DNA of 12,996 nucleotides, from contig DGXE01000053.1 of the NCBI GenBank assembly GCA_002395525.1, forward strand, positions 1 through 12,996. Direction: 5' to 3'. The position numbers and the translations under genes are program-made. Numbering within the stretch: the first letter of the stretch is position 1; each line of letters opens with the position of its first letter. This document shows positions 1 through 6,076 of this stretch, piece after piece. The notes beneath the pieces are model-generated. The model searched no databases and was not told where the DNA came from. It worked only from the letters and a program-made list of their open reading frames with translations. The DNA is from Ruminococcus sp. UBA4240. Its GTDB lineage: Bacteria > Bacillota > Clostridia > Oscillospirales > Ruminococcaceae.

Positions 1-192
1 ATAGTGCTGTTTGATCCATTCTACAAGCTGTTCGTTGACCTGCTGGCTGTGACTTGGTGTTCTTTTCAGCCACTTGTAGTAAGAAGAACGTGCTACATGA
101 ACGATGGCACAGAGTTTTTGTATCGGGTAATGCTCAGCCTTGTTCATGTATTGAATGGCATTGTATTTGTCTTCGTTTCGCACTCCGCTCAA
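1..192 (-). CDS. IS3-family transposase OrfB, N-terminal part (cut by window edge)
   Basis: Sixty-four codons are open on the minus strand from TTG at 192 down to base 1. The product starts LSGVRNEDKYNAIQYMNKAE and contains ARSSYYKWLKR, the helix-turn-helix-like N-terminal segment that precedes the DDE integrase core in IS3 OrfB proteins; the DDE core itself would lie left of the window. The TTG overlaps the orfA stop codon. OrfB is more likely made as an OrfA-OrfB fusion by -1 frameshifting, since its frame is open back through the A7 heptamer. The transposase cuts and joins IS ends. Whether the element is still active cannot be judged here, but the truncated orfA argues against it. Confidence 0.78.
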   Translation of the reverse strand, partial: MSGVRNEDKYNAIQYMNKAEHYPIQKLCAIVHVARSSYYKWLKRTPSHSQQVNEQLVEWIKQHY

Positions 193-305
193 TGACCACC
201 CCCCTGCAGCTCCCTGAATTTTTTTAACAGCTTATTCTCCATTTCCATGTCTTTCAGTTTGGCTTGCAGGATCTTGTTTTCCATTCGCAGTCTGTCCGCT
301 TCGGT
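189..305 (-). pseudogene. IS3 OrfA C-terminal remnant
   Basis: Open minus-strand frame giving EADRLRMENKILQAKLKDME, then a second heptad stretch (MENKLLKKFREL) and a stop at 191-189. This is the leucine-zipper region by which IS3 OrfA proteins multimerise. Upstream the frame meets a stop at 308-306, and the usual roughly 60-residue HTH domain is not present. Removing one C near 304 would join the frame to a short upstream stretch (KMRAAGIDVN), but that stretch does not resemble an OrfA HTH. The gene is therefore a 5'-truncated remnant. Confidence 0.7.
219..225 (-). other. A7 slippery heptamer for -1 translational frameshift
   Basis: On the minus strand orfA reads TTA AAA AAA TTC, i.e. A_AAA_AAA in exact zero-frame register. 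Slipping back one base opens the orfB frame (I-Q-G-A-A-G-G-W-S-L-S-G) with no stop. This is the standard arrangement for making OrfAB fusion transposase in IS3 elements. I did not identify a clear downstream stimulatory stem-loop. Confidence 0.7.
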
Positions 306-386
306 TCACATCGATACCTGCTGCTCTCATTTTAACCTTCAGCGTCATTAAAAAGGTCGTTTATCATTTCTGCGGTCTTAGCGTCC
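306..386. other. Junction segment between IS remnant and cohesin-like remnant
   Basis: Eighty bases that belong clearly to neither neighbour. The plus strand in the cohesin-like frame reads LKRSFIISAVLAS just before the domain, which resembles a signal-peptide core, but the codon where a start would be expected is TTA (around 346). The minus strand has two short open stretches (MDAKTAEMINDLF and MRAAGIDVN) that I cannot assign. No promoter or Shine-Dalgarno site is evident. Confidence 0.4.
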
Positions 387-993
387 ATGGATGTAACTGT
401 GGACCCTGATAAATCCACAGAATTTGATGTTACCATTAATGTTACTAATAACCCTGGTGTTGCCACGCTTATTTTGTCCCTTGACTATGGCGATTATATA
501 GAGCCAGTGCTTAATTCAAACAATTTACCAACAGTAGTATTCGGTGGGTTCCTAAACAATGGTGGAGAAGCGTCTGTTGAGAATGGGAAATTGAAAATTG
601 TATGGCTTGCATCTGATGGCGCTAATAAAAGTGATGAGAATATCACTATTTTGCTAAGATTCAAACTCAAAGACGGAGTTACAAGCATTAACAACGGTTA
701 GTTGGTTCTCAAAGTGGCAGAATAATGACCCGGGTAATGTTTTGGATGAGGATGCGGAATCGGTGCCTTTAGAATCAACTTCAGGTACATTGATAGCAGA
801 GAGTTCTGAGAAATTAGCTGACGGGATCCTTTTGGATAAAACATCCGCAACCATAAAGGTAGGAGATAGTGATGCTTTTACTGCAACGGTAACACCTGAT
901 GAAGCTACAGATAAGACCGTAACATGGTCATCTTCCGATGAATCAGTAGCTACAGTAGTAAATGGAGTTGTGACAGGTATAGCCGAAGGTAGC
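345..993 (+). pseudogene. Broken secreted protein with cohesin-like and Big_2 domains
   Basis: The first frame (to the TAG at 699-701) encodes about 100 residues of a cohesin-like beta-sandwich: VTVDPDKSTEFDVTINV, then NNPGVATLILSLDYGD, then KLKIVWLASDG and ITILLRFKLKDG. One frame over, from about 700, the text continues sensibly (VSWFSKWQNNDPGNVLDEDA) into a bacterial Ig-like Big_2 domain (GILLDKTSATIKVGDSDAF, TVTPDEATDKTVTWSSSD, ESVATV, GVVTGIAEG). The join needs a one-base indel somewhere in 676-702. The Big_2 domain stops abruptly after GIAEG near 990, where the usual closing strands are replaced by unrelated residues. Such domains occur in surface or cellulosome-type proteins of Ruminococcus relatives. 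With no proper start, a frameshift and a missing 3' end, this is a dead fragment. Confidence 0.72.
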
Positions 994-1126
994 CCGATGT
1001 CGGATATTGCTCTTGTGTATCCTGTTGATTGGAAAGTAATCCCATGCGTGGATCGCCTGACTGTTATCTGGGTTTGCAGCTCGGTCTCTTTCATTTATAA
1101 AAAAGCCTTATGAATGACAAAATCCA
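994..1126. other. Unassigned spacer following the broken surface-protein gene
   Basis: The frame of the Big_2 remnant stays open to the TGA at 1111-1113, but the residues (SPMSDIALVYPVDWKVIP and on) are not Ig-like. The minus strand is also open here (reading KETELQTQITVRRS), suggesting that foreign DNA replaced the end of the gene. I recognise no gene, terminator or repeat in it. Confidence 0.4.
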
Positions 1127-1156
1127 TTGACATTATATATGTATTTGTGGTAAAAT
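1127..1156 (+). promoter_or_regulatory. Sigma-A-type promoter for the signalling operon
   Basis: A perfect -35 box TTGACA (1127-1132) is followed after 18 bases by TAAAAT (1151-1156), which is preceded by TGG and so forms an extended -10 (TGn). The spacer is AT-rich. Transcription would start near 1163, giving a leader of about 45 bases before the ATG at 1209. This is the only convincing promoter in the window, and the four downstream genes are packed closely enough to share it. Confidence 0.75.
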
Positions 1157-1167
1157 ACATTTGATAT

Positions 1168-1184
1168 GACCTGATCATAAGGTC
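1168..1184 (+). promoter_or_regulatory. Inverted repeat in the leader, possible operator
   Basis: GACCT (1168-1172) and AGGTC (1180-1184) form a perfect inverted repeat around a 7-base centre containing the palindrome TGATCA. It lies immediately after the predicted transcription start and before the AAGGA Shine-Dalgarno (1193-1197). It could bind a regulator or form a small 5' hairpin on the mRNA. No T-run follows, so it is not an intrinsic terminator. Confidence 0.35.
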
Positions 1185-1208
1185 GGAATAATAAGGACGG
1201 GTGATCGT

Positions 1209-2519
1209 ATGAAATGGGTAGCAGTTGTTGACGATGATATAGCCAACCTCAATGTTGCAGGACAGATACTGAGCAAGAATCATATACGGGTCAGTGCGAT
1301 GAAATCGGGAGCGGCTCTGATAAAATTCATAAAGGAAAACAAGCCGGATCTTATCCTGCTTGATATCGTGATGCCGCAGATGGACGGCTTTGAAACGCTT
1401 GAAAAACTCCGTGAGACTGAGCGTGAACTTGGTCTGCCCGAAGTTCCCGTAGTTTTCCTCACTGCGGATGAGGAGAGCGAGACCGAAAGCAGAGGCTTTG
1501 AAATGGGCGTTTCAGATTTTATCAGAAAGCCCTTTTATCCCGAGGTGCTGCTCAAAAGGATAGAAAACGTGATAGAAAAGCAGGAAAAGATAAACAAATT
1601 CTCGGAAGAGGCTTCCACCGACAAGCTGACAGGATTCCTCAACAAGGTCTCCGTCAATGAAAAGATAGCCGAGGTCTGCGCCGTTCAGGACGGTATCCTC
1701 ATGGTGCTCGACCTTGATTCCTTCAAGCTCGTGAATGATATCTACGGTCACGATATGGGTGACAAAGTGCTCGTTGCCTTTGCGGAGCTTATGAAAAAGA
1801 ACCTTCCGGAGCGCACTGTATCGGGCAGGATCGGCGGCGATGAATTCATAGCCTACTGTATGGATATGCAGGGTACGGAAGAACTTGAACTATTCACCGC
1901 GAGGATGAACGAGGGTTTCTATGCTGCTGCAAAGGAACTCATGGGAGAGGATATGCAGATACCTCTCGGGATGTCTGCGGGAGCTGTTGCTGTACCGGCA
2001 TACGGCAGGGGTTTTCAGGAGCTTTTCAAGCTCGCCGATAAGGCGCTTTACAATGTAAAGCAGAGCGGGAAGCATAGCTGCGCGATGTACAGCGGGATCT
2101 CCGCGGACGCATCTGATGAGGCAGATGCAGAGGAGACGGGGATCAGGACTATCTCAATGATACTTGAAGAAAGGAATATCCCGAATTGTGCATTAAGGCT
2201 CGACAGGGATGCTTTCATATATGTATACCGCTTTGTGCTTCGCTATCTGAGAAGATACAAGAATACTGCATGTAAGCTGCTGTTCACCGTAGAGCATGAA
2301 AACAGTGCCGAGGAATGTGAGAGATTCGGTGAGCATATCAAGAACTCACTCAGAAAAAGCGACATCATGATGCAGTACAAGAAAAACAGTTTCTTTGTGC
2401 TGCTCCCCGAGGTAAAGGCGGAATTTGCTGAACAGGTCGCTCACCGTATCTGTGACAGATGGAATGAGATTTCCGATACCCGGGTAAGATTTGAGATTGA
2501 GATCATCAGACCGCAGTGA
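1209..2519 (+). CDS. Response regulator / diguanylate cyclase (REC-GGDEF-degenerate GGDEF)
   Basis: A 436-residue soluble protein. Residues 1-125 are a receiver domain with acidic triad D8-D10, phospho-acceptor D52 (LLDIVMPQMDG), T85 and K107. Residues 135-295 are a GGDEF domain with the usual start (STDKLTGFLNK), metal-binding DLDSFK at 168-173 and an intact GGDEF at 209-213, so it should make cyclic-di-GMP from two GTP. The inhibitory I-site (RxxD five residues ahead of GGDEF) is absent from this domain. Residues 312-436 look like a second, catalytically dead GGDEF: LRKSDIMMQYKKNSFFVLLP has KKNSF in place of GGDEF yet keeps RxxD (R382-D385) at I-site spacing. AAGGA at 1193-1197 serves the ATG with an 11-base gap. 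As first gene of the operon and its only output domain, it is the likely end of the phosphorelay from the three kinases downstream. Confidence 0.9.
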   Translation: MKWVAVVDDDIANLNVAGQILSKNHIRVSAMKSGAALIKFIKENKPDLILLDIVMPQMDGFETLEKLRETERELGLPEVPVVFLTADEESETESRGFEMGVSDFIRKPFYPEVLLKRIENVIEKQEKINKFSEEASTDKLTGFLNKVSVNEKIAEVCAVQDGILMVLDLDSFKLVNDIYGHDMGDKVLVAFAELMKKNLPERTVSGRIGGDEFIAYCMDMQGTEELELFTARMNEGFYAAAKELMGEDMQIPLGMSAGAVAVPAYGRGFQELFKLADKALYNVKQSGKHSCAMYSGISADASDEADAEETGIRTISMILEERNIPNCALRLDRDAFIYVYRFVLRYLRRYKNTACKLLFTVEHENSAEECERFGEHIKNSLRKSDIMMQYKKNSFFVLLPEVKAEFAEQVAHRICDRWNEISDTRVRFEIEIIRPQ

Positions 2520-2520
2520 C

Positions 2521-2526
2521 GGGGAG
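2521..2526 (+). promoter_or_regulatory. Shine-Dalgarno deciding the start of the first kinase
   Basis: GGGGAG lies 4 bases before ATG 2531. An alternative GTG at 2516 overlaps the preceding stop as GTGA but has no Shine-Dalgarno of its own. The spacing to ATG is short but it is the only good site, so I prefer ATG 2531. GTG would add only MTGSV. Confidence 0.5.
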
Positions 2527-2530
2527 CGTT

Positions 2531-5500
2531 ATGAAAAACAAGAAGAATTATGTGATCGTTCTTGCAGCAGTGCTTCTTGTGGCTGTGACCTTTGCGGATA
2601 TATTCCTTGTATTCCGCAGGACATCGAAGCAGGCGGAGGAAACGGGCAAATACCAGCTTGAGCTTATCAGCGGCGAACTGGAACGCACCATAAACGAGGC
2701 AAGAACTCTTACTTTGCAGCAGGCTTTGCTTGCGGAGGGCTGTCTTGATGACAGAACTGCCCTTGAAGAGTTCATCTATACCAAAACGGATGAGCTTGCC
2801 CGCGGCACCACGGGCTTTTACAATATGTACATCGCAGGCACGGGCTGGGATATAATCCCGGGCTTTGATCACCGTGACGATGATTTTGTAGCCACGAGCC
2901 GTAGCTGGTATGAGGGTGCGGTGAAGCAGAACGGGAACACCTATCTTAGCCCGCCCTATGTGGATGTGGTGACGGGGAATATCTGCTACACCGTATCCGT
3001 CATGCTGGAGGACGGCGATACAGTCATCGGACTTGATTATACTATGGAAAACATACAGGCGCATATCGCCAGTATGTACGAGAACGGTTCGAGGGATGCG
3101 GTAATAGTCACAGGCGAGGGCATAATCGCAGGCAGTACGGATGAAACTCTTATAGGGGAAAGGCTAATTGATGTACTGCCGCAGTATTCTGCGGTCTTTT
3201 CCCTTGTGCAGTCAAAGAATGATGTGGTATCCCACAGGGTGCGCTCCGGGCTCTTCTATGACAGCCTGTTTGCCTCCACATCCGCTTCGGGCTGGTATCT
3301 CATAGTCCGTGAAAACGAATGGGATCTTTACCGCAATTCATATATACAGATGTTCACCACATCCTTCCTGAGCCTTGTACTGTTTATAATCATAGCAGTG
3401 CTGTACTGGCGCGCCGTCAATGCTCAGAAGAAGGCTGAGACCCTGCTGTCCAAGCTGAATCTGAAGAAAGGGGAGGAAAAGGAGAAAAAACCGGGCGAGC
3501 TGCGCATGAACAAACGTTTCAGGACGCTTATACTGTGTGTGATGCTCTTTGTTATGGCTGTGAGCCTGTTCGCGATGATAAACCTTTCCGTGAGAATGGG
3601 CGGGATCGAGATGCAGAGCGAAGTCAACAGCTATGAATATACTCTTTCAGAATGGGTGAACAAGCAGAAAAGCATACTCGATATGTTTGTCAGCATAGTT
3701 TCTACGGAACCCGAGATGCTCGATGACTATGAAAGTACCGTGGTGTACCTTGATGATATGGCAGCGCATTATCATGAGATCTCAGCGCTGTATATAGCAA
3801 ATCCGGAGCTTACGCCCACTGTGTATATGAATACGGGGTGGACGCCTGATGCTGACTGGCTCGTGGAGGAACGACAGTGGTATATCGACACTATGGCATC
3901 AAAGGAACAATGGAGCATATCGGCTCCGTACTATGATGAGCAGACAGGATATTACTGCCTTACTCTGTCCGAGCAGATATTTGATGCGAAGACAGGCAGG
4001 TTTTTAGGCGTTTTCGGTATCGACTTCTATATGGACAAGCTCGTAAATATCCTCGGCGACAGCTATTCTGATTACGGTTACGCCTTCCTCGTCGATGCCC
4101 AGGGCGATATAATAAACCATCCCTACGGGCTTTATCAGATGTCCGTTGCAAACAAGACGAATGTTTCTGAACTGATATACGGCACTGCTGCGGCAGACGG
4201 CAAGACTGCCGAGCTGATACGCGACTATGATAATGTACATAAGCTGCTCGTTGCAAAGCGCAATGAGGCTTCGGGCTTTACCGTATACGAAGTTACGAGC
4301 GTATGGAAGATATACGGCAGGCTCATCGTGTTTGCATTCATCTGTACAGGAGCGCTGCTCATGTGTACCGTGATGATATACAGGCTCCTTTCAGACCTGA
4401 TAAGCTGGCAGGACAGCGTGAACATCCGCATGGAGGAGGCTGCAGAGACTGCTATCGCTGCGGGACAGGCAAAGAGCCGTTTCCTTGCCCAGATGTCCCA
4501 TGAGATAAGAACGCCTATCAATGCAGTCCTCGGCATGAATGAGATGATACTGCGCGAAGCCGTGGACAGGGATATACTCGATTATTCGGAAAATATACAG
4601 ACTGCGGGAAGAACGCTGCTTGCTCTTATCAACAGCATACTTGACTTCTCAAAGATAGAGGACGGAAAAATGGAGATAATCCCCGTCCGCTATGATACCG
4701 CCCCGATGATAAACAATCTTGTCAACAGCATATCCGAACGTGCAAAGAAAAAGGGGCTTATCCTTGAAGTCAATGCTGACAAGGAGCTTCCATGCGCGCT
4801 TATCGGCGATGATGTGCGTGTTTCACAAGTCATAATGAACCTGCTCACGAATGCGGTGAAGTACACGGAACGGGGAACGGTCACGCTCACGATGAGGCTT
4901 GACGGCATTGAAGGGGATGACGCAAGGATATTCGTTGAGGTAAAGGACACGGGTATCGGCATAAAGCAGGAGGATATGGAAAAGCTCTTTGAATCCTTCT
5001 CGCGCCTTGACGAACAGAAAAATCACAGCATAGAGGGAACGGGTCTCGGTATGTCCATAGTGACAAAGCTGCTTTCCATGATGGACAGCAAGCTGAGTGT
5101 ATCGAGCGTATACGGCGAGGGTTCTGTGTTTTCCTTTTCGATCATGCAGACCATAGCCGACAGCGCTCCTATGGGTGATCTCAGCAATACCGTCCGGCGG
5201 GAGCGGGACAAGGAGGAAAGACCGCGCTGGAGCGGTAAACGGGTACTTGTCACCGATGACAACGAGATGAACCGCAAGGTGGCAAAGAATCTGCTCAGGA
5301 TATTCGGCATAACGGCAGAACTCGCAGCCTCGGGCGAAGAAAGTCTGGAGGCTATGGAAAGAACTGCCTATGATCTTGTATTCCTCGATCATATGATGCC
5401 CGGCATGGACGGCATAGAGACACTGGCAGAAGCAAAGAACAGGGGACTGTGTGAAAAAACTCCGATGATAGCCCTTACCGCAAATGCCGTAACAGGTGCA

Positions 5501-6076
5501 AAGGAACGCTATCTTGAAGCTGGCTTTGACGATTACCTTTCAAAGCCTATCGAGATAAACGAGTTGGAAGGCAAGCTGATCAAATTCTTAGGTGATCCTG
5601 CCGATGAAGCAGATGAGGATGTCATAGAATTCGCGGCAGATGACGAAGTGATCGAGTTTTCCGCAGAGCCTGCTGAAGATAGCAGCGATATGAGCGATGA
5701 TATCATGACAAGGCTTGAAGCAGCAGGGATAAATTCCGGTGAGGGTCTGGGCTATTGCGCAGATGATGTGGGCTTTTACACTCAGATGCTGGAAGATTTT
5801 GCGGATTCCTCGGAAACCAGGCTCTCGGAGCTTGAACGGGCATATTCGGAGCAGGATATAAAGAGCTACCGTATCAGTGTCCATTCAATGAAAAGCAATT
5901 CAAGGACACTTGGCATCGATGATCTGTCCGATATGGCACTGAAGCTTGAAAATGCCGCAAGGCAGGAAGATACGGAGTTTATCGGCGATCATCATAATGA
6001 CTTCACGGAAAAATACCGCAGCAGAGCAGCACAGATAAGAGCATTGCTCGGCAAGGAGGACAGCCATGCGAGGTAA
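2531..6076 (+). CDS. Hybrid histidine kinase with two tandem dCache sensor domains, REC and Hpt
   Basis: From ATG 2531, 1181 residues. TM1 about 6-28; first extracellular dCache-type domain about 30-265; TM2 about 275-293; short basic cytoplasmic loop; TM3 about 330-352; second dCache-type domain about 355-590; TM4 about 596-618. Then HisKA with H657 (SHEIRTP), HATPase_c with N774 (N-box), DTGIGI 806-811 and GTGLGM 836-841, REC with D909/D910, phospho-acceptor D953, T983 and K1005, and a C-terminal Hpt with H1118 (HSMKSNSRTLG). All catalytic positions are present. Each Cache half has an RxWY...PYxD...GxD pattern (R124/W126/Y127/Y143/D145/D169 and R448/W450/Y451/Y467/D469/D498) resembling the amino-acid-binding dCache motif. 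The REC-Hpt linker holds two acidic VIEF(A/S)A repeats. It autophosphorylates on ligand sensing and can pass phosphate His-Asp-His; the receiving Asp is plausibly D52 of the upstream regulator. It overlaps the next gene by 11 bases. Confidence 0.92.
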   Translation: MKNKKNYVIVLAAVLLVAVTFADIFLVFRRTSKQAEETGKYQLELISGELERTINEARTLTLQQALLAEGCLDDRTALEEFIYTKTDELARGTTGFYNMYIAGTGWDIIPGFDHRDDDFVATSRSWYEGAVKQNGNTYLSPPYVDVVTGNICYTVSVMLEDGDTVIGLDYTMENIQAHIASMYENGSRDAVIVTGEGIIAGSTDETLIGERLIDVLPQYSAVFSLVQSKNDVVSHRVRSGLFYDSLFASTSASGWYLIVRENEWDLYRNSYIQMFTTSFLSLVLFIIIAVLYWRAVNAQKKAETLLSKLNLKKGEEKEKKPGELRMNKRFRTLILCVMLFVMAVSLFAMINLSVRMGGIEMQSEVNSYEYTLSEWVNKQKSILDMFVSIVSTEPEMLDDYESTVVYLDDMAAHYHEISALYIANPELTPTVYMNTGWTPDADWLVEERQWYIDTMASKEQWSISAPYYDEQTGYYCLTLSEQIFDAKTGRFLGVFGIDFYMDKLVNILGDSYSDYGYAFLVDAQGDIINHPYGLYQMSVANKTNVSELIYGTAAADGKTAELIRDYDNVHKLLVAKRNEASGFTVYEVTSVWKIYGRLIVFAFICTGALLMCTVMIYRLLSDLISWQDSVNIRMEEAAETAIAAGQAKSRFLAQMSHEIRTPINAVLGMNEMILREAVDRDILDYSENIQTAGRTLLALINSILDFSKIEDGKMEIIPVRYDTAPMINNLVNSISERAKKKGLILEVNADKELPCALIGDDVRVSQVIMNLLTNAVKYTERGTVTLTMRLDGIEGDDARIFVEVKDTGIGIKQEDMEKLFESFSRLDEQKNHSIEGTGLGMSIVTKLLSMMDSKLSVSSVYGEGSVFSFSIMQTIADSAPMGDLSNTVRRERDKEERPRWSGKRVLVTDDNEMNRKVAKNLLRIFGITAELAASGEESLEAMERTAYDLVFLDHMMPGMDGIETLAEAKNRGLCEKTPMIALTANAVTGAKERYLEAGFDDYLSKPIEINELEGKLIKFLGDPADEADEDVIEFAADDEVIEFSAEPAEDSSDMSDDIMTRLEAAGINSGEGLGYCADDVGFYTQMLEDFADSSETRLSELERAYSEQDIKSYRISVHSMKSNSRTLGIDDLSDMALKLENAARQEDTEFIGDHHNDFTEKYRSRAAQIRALLGKEDSHAR
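6053..6059 (+). promoter_or_regulatory. Shine-Dalgarno of the second kinase
   Basis: AAGGAGG, the best ribosome-binding site in the window, lies 6 bases before ATG 6066 and inside the end of the preceding gene. It fixes the start and supports coupled translation. Confidence 0.7.

Larger units (their letters stand above)
1..305 (-). mobile_element. IS3-family (IS150-like) insertion sequence fragment
   Basis: The minus strand carries the end of an IS3-type orfA and, one frame back, the start of orfB. The orfA piece is a leucine-zipper-like helix rich in E, K and L; the orfB piece has the NEDKY start and a SSYYKWLKR motif typical of the IS3 OrfB N-terminus. A run of seven A residues on the coding strand sits at the expected frameshift place. 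The left part of the element lies outside the window. The orfA N-terminal half (DNA-binding HTH) is absent, and no TG...CA terminal inverted repeat could be recognised near 305-355, so this end is probably truncated. IS150-like is my best group assignment from the protein motifs. Confidence 0.8.

Noticed and set aside
4..195. Plus-strand open frame of 63 codons at the left edge
   Set aside because: It is antisense to the IS3 orfB start, which has recognisable transposase motifs.
654..1094. Minus-strand open frame of 146 codons
   Set aside because: Most of it is antisense to the Big_2 domain. Only its first third lies in unassigned DNA, and no family was recognised.
2441..3064. Minus-strand open frame of 207 codons
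   Set aside because: Shadow of the REC-GGDEF/kinase 1 junction; the plus-strand genes there have clear domains.
4823..5392. Minus-strand open frame of 189 codons
   Set aside because: Antisense to the HATPase and REC domains of kinase 1, with no Shine-Dalgarno or family motif.
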